From: Thermothielavioides terrestris NRRL 8126
Taxonomy: Eukaryota; Ascomycota; Sordariomycetes; Sordariales; Chaetomiaceae
Length of the DNA: 64,000 nucleotides
Assembly: GCF_000226115.1 (NCBI RefSeq)
Contig: NC_016457.1
Span: 6,386,001-6,450,000 of the forward strand
Reading direction: 5' to 3'
In this document: one piece after another, positions 34,507-46,319 of the stretch
How the letters are laid out: each line of letters opens with the position of its first letter
Position numbering within the stretch: position 1 is the first letter of the stretch
Translations under genes and position numbers: made by a program
Notes under the pieces: model-generated
Databases searched by the model: none
Told to the model about the DNA's origin: nothing
Seen by the model: the letters and a program-made list of their open reading frames with translations, nothing else

Positions 34507-37002
34507 ATGCAACATCCAAGAGTGACCCCGGAGAGCTCGACAGCAGAGAGTGAGCTTTCTGCTGGTACGGCTGACTCGGCCGAGAAGAGAGGTGCTCTGG
34601 AGACCGGCCATGCGACACCGGCACAAACCGGGACAACACTTCCAGCTGAGAAGGACGAAGAACACGAGCCAGACTATCCCACCGGTCTCAAGCTATTCAT
34701 GATTGGGTTTGGCTTATGTCTTGCAGTCCTCTGCAGCAACCTGGTGACGACTCCTTGCCCCATCCGTCTCTCGTGACTCTGATCCCTCCATGCCGCCGCC
34801 TGGCTGACTGACACATGTAATGGTTGCACCATGCAGGACCGCTCGATCCTAGGCGTCGCCACGCCCCAGATCACGACCGACTTTGGCTCGTTCGGAGACA
34901 TCGGCTGGTACGGCGCAGCGTATCTGCTGACGTCGTGCTGCTCGCAGATGCTCTACGGGAAGGTGTACGCACACTTCGACGTCAAGCGCATCTTCCTGTC
35001 CGCCCTCGCCGTCTTCGAGATCGGGTCCGTCCTGTGCGCTGCCGCGCCCAGCTCGGATTGCCTCATTGTCGGCCGCGCCGTTGCCGGTCTCGGCGCCACG
35101 GGTATCTCGACCGGCGCTCTCTTGGTGTGTGGCGCGTCTACATCTCGCGCGCATCAGCTCCGGACTTGCTCTGGGAAGAAGCATAAACGGCTGACCACTT
35201 GCGCCCGCCCCTGGCGTTAGATCATTTCCAGGAGTATGCCTGTCTCCCAACGACCCAAGTACACGGCCATGGTTGGAGCAGCCATGGGAGGTGTGTCCTT
35301 TCTCCTCCTTTCTGCTTGGAAAATTGGGTTCCTAACATGAGCTCTGGCAGTTACGTTAGTCATCGCGCCCTTTTTGGGTGGCGTCTTGACCGACAAGGTG
35401 ACATGGAGTATGTGTCGTTCTCGCCCCCTGTCCAAGGACTATGCTATCCAAGATCTCTGGTTTGACCACTAGCAGGATGGTGCTTTTGGATCAATCTTCC
35501 GCTCGGGGGTTTGACGTTAATTATCACCTTCTTCCTTGTCCGCCTTCCTGAAAAGTCCGGGCAGGACGAGGCCATTTCGTGGGCACAGTTTGCCCGAAAG
35601 CTGGACCTCGTTGGCAACATCATTCTTCTCCCGGCCGTTGTTTGTCTCCTCCTGGCGCTACAGTGGGGTGGAGCCATATACGCCTGGACCAACTGGAGAT
35701 GCATCCTGCTTCTATGCATCTTCAGCGTCGTTTCAGTGATCTGGGCAGTCAAACAGGTCCGGGGGGGAGACAACAGCACCGTACCCATGCGCCTCCTCAA
35801 GATTCGGTCCATCCTCGCAGCCACGTGGTTCGCCTTTTGCCTCTTTGGAATGCTCTTCATCCAGTCGTATTACATCCCGATATGGTTTCAAGCCGTGGGT
35901 GGCGACTCCGCCTACACGGCGGGAATCAGTGAGTGATCATTCGCTCTCAGAGAGCAGAGTATCACACCCCGTAATTGCCGATCTACATCAGCTTACGCTT
36001 CGACGCTTACAGAACTACTTGCCACTACGGCAGCAATGACCGTGTTCTTCCCAATAGCGGGCTTGATGGTGAGCGAAACTGCCCCTTGCTCTCCCCCTCT
36101 TTGTGAAATGAGTGATCACGGACTGAGCTGCTGTAGACCACCGCCTCGGTACTACGTCCCTAGCATGGTTGCCGGCGCAGTCGTTTCCGCGGTCGCGAGT
36201 GGCCTCATGCTGAGATTCGGGCTTGACACCAGCACGGCCTACTGGGCCGTAGCGCTTGTGCTCTCGGGTGTTGGCTTTGGCTTGGGCGGCCAGCAGTGTA
36301 TGATGGTTCCGCAGACCATTCTCCAGGGCGACGACATCGCGTTGGGAACCTCTGTGGTTAGTGAACCGCAACAAGCAGCAGTCCTGGTGTCCCAAGCGCA
36401 TCAAGAAGCAAACTGACTCCATCGCTCAGATCATGTTCGCCGAAACGCTGTCTGGGTCGGTCTTTCTGGCTGTCTGCGAAAATGTTTTCGAGACGCGACT
36501 CATTCGCGAGCTCACGGTTCGAGCTCCCGCTGCCAATCCCGCTGCTGTTATCGCCAACGGGGCCTCGGGGCTGCGATCGGCTATGTCAAAGCTGTACGAT
36601 CCACAGACTGTTGATGGCATCCTTGACTCTTTCGTGGAGGCGCTACAGCCTGTGTGGACCATAGGCTTGGTGCTGGCGGCGCTGAGCCTGGTCGGAGCTC
36701 TGGCTACGGAATGGGCCAGCGTCAAACGGAAGGACAAACAAGGCAGGTGGAGACTGTTGTTTAGGCAGACACGTCGCTGCGCGGCGCTGCCCCTTAATGT
36801 CTTCCTGGAGGATCTATACCAAGGATCCAATAGCAAAAGAACTGGCACACGTCGTGTTAGACTTGGCCTATCATATCGAATATTCACATCATCTGTTGGT
36901 CCGCGAGATATCCATGCAAGTTGGTGGGCTAACATGCAAGGTATTTGCGAAATTTCTCGAGGGTGGGGGCGAAAAGGTGAGTTGGTTCTGAGCATCCGAT
37001 GA
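34507..37002 (+). pseudogene. 14-TM MFS efflux pump (DHA2-like), probable frameshift
   Basis: A hydrophilic N-terminus is followed by GLKLFMIGFGLCLAVLCSNL, DRSILGVATPQIT, GDIGWYGAAYLLT, GRAVAGLGATGISTG and TWRWCFWINLPLGG, the order of DHA2 efflux carriers. Introns near 34740, 35126, 35290, 35410 and 35932 join in phase. At 36069-36136 lies an intron with a good GTGAGC donor. Splicing it moves the next exon (YYVPSMVAGAVVSAVASGL) out of frame by two bases; leaving it in keeps the frame but inserts about 22 hydrophilic residues between helices. The later exon (MFAETLSGSVFLAVCENVF) is normal. The last 90 residues, after EWASVKRKDKQ, do not look like the family's usual short tail. Either the gene is damaged near 36150 or the intron is retained. 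Confidence 0.65.
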
Positions 37003-37107
37003 CCGGTTTCCATATAATATCAGAGGGAAGCGAGTGATAAAGCAGATCCTCGCATACCCATTTGGTCTTTCACGCCTCCTTGACAGATACCGTGGAGAGA
37101 TACCGTC

Positions 37108-38501
37108 ATGATTCCCGACAGAGCACCGATCCGTGTCGCCATCTCTGGCGGCGGCCTTGCCGGCGCCTCGCTCATCCGGGCGCTGCTCAAGTACCCGCAC
37201 ATTGACGTGCACATCTTCGAGTCGAGCGCCGCATTCAAAGAGGCCGGGATGGCCGTCGGCGTGACCCGCAACGCCCTCGCCGCTCTCGATCTCATGGGCT
37301 CCTCCGCCGCCCAGTGCCTGGAGCGGGCAGGCGCCGTTGCCATGCGGGGCGTACGTATGTTGCTCGCCGAGGGCGCCGGCGCCGGGAGTGTGATCGACGA
37401 GGTCGACTACACGACGTCGGGAGGCCAACGGCTCACGAGCATCGTCCATCGTGCCGACTTTCTGCGCGAACTGCTGGCCGACGTGCCCCAGGAGCGCATG
37501 CACGCTTCCAAGAAGCTCGACCGCGTCGAGGAAGGCCCGGGCCCGTCCATCACACTCCATTTCGCCGATGGGACCACCCACGAGTGCGACATCCTGGTGG
37601 GCGCCGACGGCATCCACAGCACGGTCCGGAAGCTCGTGCTCGGCGCGGACGACCCGGCCGTTTCCCCGCGGAACTCGGGTATGTGGACTGCCATGACGCT
37701 GCAGCCGTACGCCGCTGCCCAGGCCAGCATCGGCTAGGACGCCGTCAACTTTGATAATCCTTACGAGCACGTTTGGGTGGGCCGCGGATCTTTCCTGATA
37801 CACAACCTGCTGGGCAACGGCCAGCTGGTGCAGTTCGTCATTGCGGCGAAGGAAGACGAAGCCGAGGGATCCGACCGTTGGGTGCGGACCGTGAGCGCCG
37901 AGGAAATCAGAAAGACGTACCAGAACTGGCCGCCGCATCTTGTCAAGGCCGTCGACTCGGTGCGTGTGTTTTCTCCTCTTACTCCCTAATGAGCTCTATC
38001 ATCTTTTCTGGACTTCCGTCTCCTCGTATCCCAATAACCAACGGAAGAAACCATCAGCTGCTCTGCCAGCAGCCGGAACACCCAGCGATGTATCTGTGGG
38101 AGCACCACATCCCCGCCCGCACCTACGTCTCGGGCCCGATGGCCATCATGGGCGACGCCGCCCACGCCACCACGCCGTGGCAGAGCTCCGGCGGCGGCAT
38201 GTCGCTCGAGGACAGTCTCGTGCTATCCACGCTGCTGGGCCACGCGACGACCCCGGCCGAGGCCCGACTGGCCCTCCAGGCCTACGACCAGGTCCGCCGG
38301 CCGCGCACCCAGCGCATAGTCGAGTCGAGCCGGGTCACGGGTGCCATCCTGACTGGTGCTGATGGCCTAGCCCAGCCGTATGTCAAGGAGCCGGGCCCCT
38401 TGTTGCGCAGGTGGGACTTTATCATTGATCTGGACGTGGAGCAGCACGCGAAGGAAGCGGTGGAATTGATGGATCGGCTGAAGAGGGAGGGCACCGCTTA
38501 G
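37108..38501 (+). pseudogene. FAD-dependent monooxygenase (salicylate hydroxylase-like) with an in-frame stop
   Basis: Two exons (37108-37959, 38058-38501) cover a full flavoprotein monooxygenase of about 430 codons. Visible motifs are the FAD GGGLAGASLIRAL element at the N-terminus, the DG motif GADGIHSTVRK near residue 165, and the second FAD motif GDAAHATTPWQSSGGGMSLED near residue 315. The sequence TLQPYAAAQASIG is followed by TAG (37735-37737) and then continues in the same frame with DAVNFDNPYEHVWVG. An intron from GTATGT (37679) to this TAG would be 59 bp, but it would delete conserved residues and shift the frame, so a nonsense change is more likely. Enzymes of this family hydroxylate aromatic acids with NAD(P)H and O2. 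It sits next to a pump and regulator, so a shared aromatic substrate is plausible. Confidence 0.78.
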
Positions 38502-40821
38502 GTGCGTAACGACTTTCGGTCAAGTCCGCGCAACACGGGGGTGCAAATGATGACGGCTGAAACAAGAGGATTGGCATATACCATGGAATTCGTGCTCCAA
38601 ACATGAATTTCCCAATTCAGAACTTTTGAAGAATAGATTGACCACGCAACCCTCGCAGACCGTGTCTTCACGCCCAGACGCGTCTCGCAGCACCTGCAGC
38701 TAGTGAGCGCCATGAGCGTAATAATAGACCTAGCTAGTACACAGTCACTCGTCAGGAAAAACCTCGGATGCTCTTCAGTAAAAAATACAAAGCAGTAACT
38801 ACATACTGCTGAGAGAGTTATTAGTACACTTGTCATATACCTTTTGGCTTCAACAGAGTCCTACCCCACCCGTCGTTGGCAGGATGTTTCTCGGAATCCG
38901 ACTGTCACTGCCTCATGTCGGTTCAGCTCTCTCTGCCGGTAGTATAAGAAAGGCTTGTGTATATTTTACGAGCGGCCGACGATCTGGGCGACCTAGTCAG
39001 GGTCTGGCGGCGACGCCTCAGATTAGGCTGCTAAGCTCAAAGCCTCAAAGTGGAAGACATACAGAAGGAAGGCAGACTTCATCGAGAAGGACTTGTAGGC
39101 CTTGCCTCCCGACGACTGGACACGACCCAGAGCCATGAAGTACGTGGCGCTGTACCCCGACCGCTACCACAGGGTGTGGAACTCGCCCGCGGTCTTGGGA
39201 TGGCGGTGCCTACGACGGTCTGAGGCCGCCGAGTTCACATTTTCGGGTTTTCCTGAGGGGTCAGATACGGCGGTGAAGGCGGCTTCTGACCTGTTCCAGC
39301 CCAATCAAGATTGAAGTGCAAACAGAGACAACCAGCAGGATCAAGTGGACGCCATGGGTTTACTGGTCTGCGCTCAGCTCGTCGCTCCCCTCTGCCAACG
39401 CGTCTTCGCTCTGTCCGCCTCCTGCTCAATCACTCGGTTGTGTCGGCACCATCATTTTGTTGACGGAGGCCGTCTCTGTTTGAAGAGAAGCTGCTGCAAT
39501 CCTAACAATGTCTTAGGTATACGGAAAGAGGGACATCGACCAGGCCGAGGTGGCTCTCGGTCTCCCAGCACCACACTGGTGGAAGCTCCAGGCGCGAGGG
39601 AATCGAGCGGGATCGAGTCCTTTGTGCATCATGAGGGGTGAGGCGAGGGGGGAAGAGCGCTGGATGTTGGAACTTTCACTCAAAGCATGTTGCCGCCTGA
39701 TGTAGGAGCAATTCTGTCAGCTCACTTCATCCCCGTGAGTTAAGCTGTCGGTCCAACTCGTTCACCAGGCTGGAACAGGCAGACCAATGTCCGCTCGGCT
39801 GGTTGTCTTTCCTTTTCGCAGTTATTTGATCTGTCGGCTGACACCTTTCCTCAGTCATCACAATTCGCCGTTGCAAGCTGCACTCTGGGGTCCATTTTCC
39901 GGAAACAATGGTGCCGCTGCGTGATCGGTGCAAGCACTAGACCAACAACACAAGGTATGTACATATCTGCCGTGGGATGCTCCGCCCACCTGACGGAACT
40001 TCGCGACGTTGGCGGTGTTCCGCAACCTTAGAACAATGGCAATCGCCGGGTGACCTACCCGCGTGCCCACACCCCCCGACCTGTTGGAAGGCACGGTGGG
40101 CTACAAGGCCACCGTTGGCTGGTTCGGGCATTCAAGCAACCATCCCACCAACCCACCGGGAGTCAACCAATTCAAGCCTTTCAACCGTTGTTCTTCAGAC
40201 CCACTGGCAAGGTAGTTGGGCTCACGAACAGGTACGCAGCATTTCTGCTCGTCTCCTCTCGAGGCTGGGCAGAGAGAACACTGGGTAGTGACAAGAAGCA
40301 AGCGATAGGACGAATGCTTCACTCGAGTATTAACCGTGTATTGGAAGACAGAAGACATGCATCGTAGTGTGGTCTCGCTCCGACGCTGAGATTGCACCAC
40401 GGCCCTGCGATATATGTTGAGGTTAGTACTTTATGAGCGGACCCTTTTGCCAACCGCTCGTGTGCAGTTCATATTACCTAGGTTTCCAACGCTTGGCTCA
40501 GATGCTGTGGCGCCTGGAAGCAGCGCATGACGGAGCCGTCCTTGTGTCTCCCCGCAGCCAACATAGTTGCCTCACGAAAACCTGTTGGAGGGTATATATG
40601 TTGAGGTGCCCAGTGACCTGTCCTACGGACGTTCGTTTTTGTGTTGGCACAAACCTTGCAATCTGTTGGTTTTAGCGGGCAACAGGCTCCTTCTCAGACT
40701 CAATGGTCACGAGGCAGGGTATCAGGACTACTTAAGCCGTTCTATTCATCTTGGACTTGAAGCCTTGATTCTCTTGCTCCGTCACCGAGCTCACCCGCAA
40801 TTCCCATCCCGTTCTGTCATC
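38502..40821. other. Long intergenic stretch, no supported gene
   Basis: Short frames on both strands lack recognisable domains or consistent composition. TATATAT at 40593-40599 lies upstream of the next gene. I see no RNA gene, and no clear transposon remnant. Confidence 0.35.
40593..40599 (+). promoter_or_regulatory. TATA-like box upstream of the GLGSC-motif gene
   Basis: TATATAT lies about 225 bases upstream of the ATG at 40822. The position is acceptable for a fungal promoter with a longer leader; the link is inferred. Confidence 0.3.
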
Positions 40822-41790
40822 ATGGCTGATATCGCTAAGGGATATCTGGACACGTATAGAGAGGAGGATCGACTGCTGGAGGTGCCCATGAGTGGCATCT
40901 CTTTTGTTGACTTTGGAGAGAAGGAGGCAATCGGCACCGGCGGCCTGGGCTCCTGCACCGTGGCCATGGTCGTCTCGGTGCACGGCGCGATTCTCGCCCA
41001 CATCCCACCGCTGCCGAGTATGCCGACGGAAGCGCAGATGGCGGCGAATCCCTACGCTGGGGAAAACAACGTACACGACATGATGACACAAGTCCAAAAC
41101 GTGTACCAGTTTCGTCAACCTTGGTTCCCCACTGCAGCCGCCTATATAATCTGTGGAACCGCTCAGGGGCAGATGGTCGTGCCGCACCAAGTGGCGATCA
41201 TGCAGGGCCGTTTTCGGGAGATAGGCCTGGAGCCGGCGATACACCACTACGATATAAACGCAGATCGCTCCAGGCCTGGTCAAGGCACGGTCATCGTCAT
41301 TTCCAATGGGCCAGGCACCGTTCCATCCGTCTACGTGGAAGACATCCTGATCGGCTATCCCTCTGGTTTTGAATACGGCGGAACGAGCAGCTTCACAGGT
41401 GAAGCGGCGACGGGGGCAGGCACCTTCCCATCAGCCTACGGGGAAGACAGCCTGATCAGCCAGCCCCTTGGTTATGCTTATAGCGGAACGAGCAGCTTCA
41501 CAGGTGAAGCGGCGACGGCAGGGCTAACCTCTGAACAGGCCGATTTTGCGCCTGGAACGGACCAGGCCCAGCATGATACGACGGCACAGGAACGCGTGTG
41601 GAAAGAGGTGCGTGTTGAAATTGTGCCGCACCTTACGAGGCGCGACGAATATATTTTTCGAAATGTTCGAAACCAACCTGTGTCCACCGACCGGGCACAG
41701 TGGCATCGGGCCGAATTCCAGGGGAGGGAAGTATGGATCTACCAGGGAAGGAAAACAACCTACTATACGTATCAGAAAATTCGGCAGTGA
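40822..41790 (+). CDS. Hypothetical protein with a CheD-like GLGSC motif and an internal 35-residue duplication
   Basis: A single frame of 322 codons starts MADIAKGYLDTYREED; the ATG has A at -3. At residues 41-60 it reads GLGSCTVAMVVSVHGAILAH. This resembles the active-site region of the CheD glutamine deamidase fold (GLGSC with catalytic Cys, then a His about 15-17 residues on), which is shared with other Cys-His deamidases. The middle carries two consecutive copies of a 35-residue unit ending GTSSFTGEAAT (about residues 163-232). The C-terminal 60 residues (WKEVRVEIVPHL, then a Tyr/Arg-rich segment ending TTYYTYQKIRQ) form a separate small region. No signal peptide or membrane segment is seen. 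Enzyme activity is inferred from a short motif only. Confidence 0.7.
   Translation: MADIAKGYLDTYREEDRLLEVPMSGISFVDFGEKEAIGTGGLGSCTVAMVVSVHGAILAHIPPLPSMPTEAQMAANPYAGENNVHDMMTQVQNVYQFRQPWFPTAAAYIICGTAQGQMVVPHQVAIMQGRFREIGLEPAIHHYDINADRSRPGQGTVIVISNGPGTVPSVYVEDILIGYPSGFEYGGTSSFTGEAATGAGTFPSAYGEDSLISQPLGYAYSGTSSFTGEAATAGLTSEQADFAPGTDQAQHDTTAQERVWKEVRVEIVPHLTRRDEYIFRNVRNQPVSTDRAQWHRAEFQGREVWIYQGRKTTYYTYQKIRQ
41309..41518 (+). repeat. Two tandem 105-bp coding units
   Basis: Within the GLGSC-motif gene, two consecutive units encode 35 residues each, with the shared ending GGTSSFTGEAAT / SGTSSFTGEAAT. The DNA of the last part (ACGAGCAGCTTCACAGGTGA) is identical, so the duplication is recent or was homogenised. 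Confidence 0.8.
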
Positions 41791-42034
41791 GGTATTCCGT
41801 AGACTCCAGATAGACTTTTGAATCATTTTTTCTCTCCAGGGTCAGAAGGACCAGCCATTTTGAGGATGAAGTTCGCGGAAACTGGCAGAACTGATTTTCC
41901 GTCTGCATGTATGCATTTGTGCGTGTGCCACATCAAATGGCGGGGGGGTCAGCTTAGAAATGGATTGGAATCTCTTCTCATTCCACCACTGTAACTCGAC
42001 CTTCACCGTCGGCCTGACCCCGCTCTACCTGACC

Positions 42035-43017
42035 ATGCCCCTGTCACCCTCACATCCACTTCTTAACAGGATCCCACGGCCTCGGCGAGAGACTCCGGAC
42101 CATGTGATTGATCAGCTGAAGGAGGCCGTTTCGGCCGACGACATGGATACCTTCCGAGAAGTGCTTTCGGTGCAAACCCGCATCTCCGAGCTGGTCGATG
42201 TCATGAGCGAAGCGTTGGTCTGCGACCACGCCGGCGCCGCTTACCAGCTGCTGCGCCGCGGCATGGCCCCGAACCGTGTTTTTGCCAGGAAAGCCATCGC
42301 CGCCCGCGCCAAGAAGTGCCTCGCCGTCTTCTTTGACTTTGGCTGGGATGTTAACGAGCCCGTTAACGCCACGGAGACTTCGGTGTTTGCGTATGTGCAT
42401 CTTTCGTGGTCGACGCTCGGCTAGCAGACGGGAGCAGCGGATGGCGCATGCATGCTACGGCTAACTCATCACGACTCTGACGGGACACCAGCTATGCATT
42501 CGCCGACAGAGACATGGCCCTCTGGCTTCTCGAGCGCGGCGCCGACCTGAACGTGCGTCCCGTGATCGACATCACCCCCTTGTCCCACGCCGTGAAGTAT
42601 GCTACTCCCGACCTTCTCCGCGAGCTGCTGGACCGTGGCGGCGACGTGCAAAAGGGCGAGGTGTTGCAGCACGCGCTGAACCGATCGACCGATGTCGTGA
42701 CGGTCCTGGGCATGCTGCTAGACAAGGGCGCGCCGCTAAACGCCGTCATGTATGCGAACCACCCCGGCTCCTGGAGGATGTACTTCTTCCTCGAACGGGG
42801 CACACCGCTGCACAAAGCAGCCACGATCGGCAATGCCGAGGCGGTGCGGTTCTTGCTGGACCGGGGCGCGGATCCCAGCATTCCAAATTCCAAGGGCCGG
42901 AAGGCCCTCGAGTGTGCCGAGCGGGCGGGACACAAGGAGATTGTCGAGATGTTGGCCAATGAAAGAGTTGGACATTCAAAGCGGTTGCCAACAAAGCGGA
43001 GGAGCGTTGCAAGATGA
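42035..43017 (+). CDS. Ankyrin-repeat protein
   Basis: Two exons (42035-42390, 42492-43017) give 293 residues. A helical N-terminal part (DQLKEAVSADDMDTFREVL) resembles a degenerate repeat. Ankyrin units are visible in ALWLLERGADLNVR, LLRELLDRGGDVQKGE and TPLHKAATIGNAEAVRFLLDRGADPSI, with a final KALECAERAGHKEIVEMLANE helix pair. Such proteins mediate protein contacts, and no enzymatic domain is attached. An in-frame ATG at 41960 would add 25 residues (MDWNLFSFHHC), but 42035 fits the fold better. The basic tail (SKRLPTKRRSVAR) is unremarkable. The frame is intact. Confidence 0.82.
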
Positions 43018-44335
43018 TCGAGCAGCTGGGTGGTACCTGCTACGCTGGCCCAAAGACTGCCTAGATCCTTGCGACAATCCTTGCGACAGCGTGGTTCGCG
43101 TTGAGGGCTAGGAGCTTCAAGGTCAGACACTGTGTGATCTTGAGCTCCGAGAAGATGGTGGCGACGGTCTTGTCTGAGGGAGGCTGAGTGCGGTAGGGCC
43201 AGAGATGAGAATGTCTATTGATCAATGAATTCAGAGGGACTTCTTGCCTGGTTCCTAACACCAAATATTGGAAGATAGCCACAAGAAGAGAAGGTATATA
43301 TCGATGCCCAGCAGCCCAACCACAACTCCTTCCTGCGCTCTCTAGCAGCCACTCCCACACCGAAACCACACCCCTTCCTCCAACAAACCCAAAGACCCAA
43401 TCAGCAACAACCACCCTCCTAAATCTGCAGCAGCCCCGGACACGCGACATACGGAATCCGCGGCACACAGTCGGCTGACACACGGTCCCGTTGGCCGGCA
43501 CGCCCTCTTCAACACTTCGACGTGCCATCCTCGAAACTAAATCGTTGCTCGTCGTAAGTTGATATTGTGTCGCACGCCGCCACGACGGCCCAAGCTTGGC
43601 GCCTGAATGCTCGAGGGGGCTGATGCAATATTGCGATGTGGCGCTTACGAGTGCTCATCTCCGGGTGGTGAGGCTTACACTACTCGTAGGACATCAAGGT
43701 GAAGATCATTCCCCGATCATATTCCGCAGCATTCAGCTGCTCAGTTTGAAGTAAGACTCGACGGTTTCCAACCGGGAAGTCCATTGGAGGCGAGCATGGT
43801 TCGCAATCCTTCCTTGTGTTAACACTTGCAAATAGCTGAGCCCACGTGTTTGAAGAGGCTTGGAACCGCAACTGGAACCGCTGAGCCACTGAAACTCTTC
43901 CTGCGCAGCTCACAAAGGCATTGTGAGGCGGGTCCGTATTGCACTGCCCCTCCCGCTACCCCTGAAGCCTCCAGCCCCAGAAACGGGGGTCGCTCGAAAG
44001 CCCTCAAATAACCCACGATTTGGAAGTAAAGCTACCTGACTGAATGTCACTCACTCCTCGTTCCCTGCTATTGTTGTGTGATTCAGCTGAACTGCCCCAG
44101 TCAATTTCACGATACGCAAGCGGCTTCAATAGGTAAGCTGCGGCTTCCTCTCATCCGTGCACATGCCAAATACGCCGAGTAGGCTGGAATCCAATGACCT
44201 CTTGTGCCATTCTCTGTTTTGCGACAATCCGTTTCTCTCTAGAAGCACCGAACACCGCCTACACATGCACCGCATTGTGGTGCTGCGCTAGGCCATTGGC
44301 GGTCATGGTCCATGGAGGAGCCTACGAAGATGCCC
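43018..44335. other. Intergenic, no supported gene
   Basis: TATATAT at about 43292 is followed by a long CA/CT-rich leader-like stretch to 43500, but no good ATG-led frame follows. It could be an unannotated transcript start. Nothing else is recognised. Confidence 0.3.
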
Positions 44336-46288
44336 TTATACGGGCGGCCTGCTTTCAACCTCTCTTGTCAGCGTAGCAAAGTACGGCTCGATGCTTAACT
44401 TGCGCCCGAGAAAGCGCTCGAGGATCTCCATGGGAGGAACGCTCGACCCGGGTTGCAAGACCGAGTACCGGTACCTCCTGCCTGCTTCCGGGTCCATTGG
44501 CTGGTCACCGAAGGCATGGGTAAACAGATCAGCAGCCCAAACGGCCGACCTAACAGCGGTGTGGTTAGTTAAGGCAAGCCGGGGCATGTACGCGACCCCA
44601 TATCCCGAGTACTGCAATGGGGAACACTCACATTGGATATGCAAAGAACCCGGCGTCGTATTTCCGGAATATGTGCCCAAACTCCCCATGTGCAAGACTC
44701 ATCTCATCCGGTTCCTCGCTCACGCAAACACCCACCACGTCCCTCTGGCTCGCGTTCCATAGCGAGGTTGTGTCCATCTCCAAAGCAGCCTGGTGATTGG
44801 CGGGCGAATGAATCGTCAAGTCGAAGAGAGCCCTGTGGATCATCACGAGCATTATATGAGCCTCGTTGACGGACCTCGCGCGAGCCACGGATTCAGCCAG
44901 GTCGCGCGGCAAGCTTTCACTTTCCGATTCCGTACCGTCCCAGATCCTTCGGTTGGCGTCAGGAGTCTGCCCAGTCTTGATCCCCTTGTAGTGCTTGGAG
45001 AGACTGATCAGGACTTCGGGGACTGAGGCCCAATGCTCTAACACCAAACTGGGAATCTCGACAAAGTCTCTAGGCGGAGGGAGACCGTATTTCGTTCGCG
45101 ACACAAGATTGTGGATGCAATGCCCCAGCTCATGGAACAGTGTGATCACCTGGCCGTACCGTAGCAATGCCGGCTTGGCTGGGGCAGGCCGATTGAACTT
45201 ACAAAGGAGCACTGACACGGGATGATGCCTCAGTCCAGAGGCCTCGACAAAGCCCTGCAACGGTCAGTCAAGTATGCAAAGACAGAAGGGAAAGAATGGC
45301 AACTCACCCGCTGAACGGGGATGTGCATGTCGCCCTGATGCTTTCCGGGTCGATTGTAAAGCTCGACGTAGAGGTAGCCTAGGAAGGCTCCCCCTTCACT
45401 CTCGCTGTCGCGGACGACGTAAACCCTCACGTCTTCGTGCCAAGTGACGGTCTCTATTTCCCCGAATGCCAAGCCAAAGAGACGTTCGAAGACTCTCAGC
45501 ATTCGTGCAAACGTATGCGCAGCCTCGAAATACTCGGCGACCTTCATGGCGTCGATCGCGTAGCTTTCCGCTCTCTGCTTGCTGGCGTAAAACACCCAGT
45601 CCCAGGCATAGAGTTTCTTGTCGTCCGCGTCGAGCCGGCCGCCTTTCTGCTGCGATACATGTCGCAACTTGAGAAACTGCAACCGTTGGATCTCCAAGTC
45701 GTGAATTGGCTGCAATCGCTGCTGAATCTCTCGGAGCTGGCTTGTCACTTCGTCCACGGAACGAGACATCTTCTCCTCCATGGCGAGCCCGGCATGATTG
45801 GCATACCCCAGCAGACGAGCGATCTCGTCTCTCAGCGCGATGATCTTCTCCAGCCCGCCCACGTTCTCAGGAAAGCGCCGGTCGGAAGCGATATCGTACT
45901 TGCGCCTCGTCTCCGGCCGCACCGCGTCCCTCAAGACGTTGACATCGTACGCGCCGCGGAATGGGACCCAGAACCGGTCGCTCTGCCCCCCGGTGTCCCC
46001 GCCCTTTTCCATCTTCAGCCCGCTCAGCCCGCTCTCGGGTACACCCTCCAGCTCCTCGCGGGTAAACCACATGCCATCCTCGGCCTCCGCCAGCGCGCCC
46101 ACAGCCGCAAGGCACAGCTCCCTCACCTCCGCCCTCAACGCGCACACCCGCGCCGCCACACTCGCATCCCCCGCCGCCACCGCACCAGCACGCACAAACC
46201 GCCCATACAACCACTCGACGAGATACCTCTCTTCGGGGCCGCACTCTTGCCCTCGCCCAATATCCTCCCCGCGCCCGGACGACGACAG

Positions 46289-46319
<31 letters not shown>

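Noticed and set aside
37679..37737. A 59-bp intron (GTATGT...CTAG) removing the stop in the FAD monooxygenase
   Set aside because: It would delete conserved family residues (TLQPYAAAQASIG) and put the next segment out of frame.
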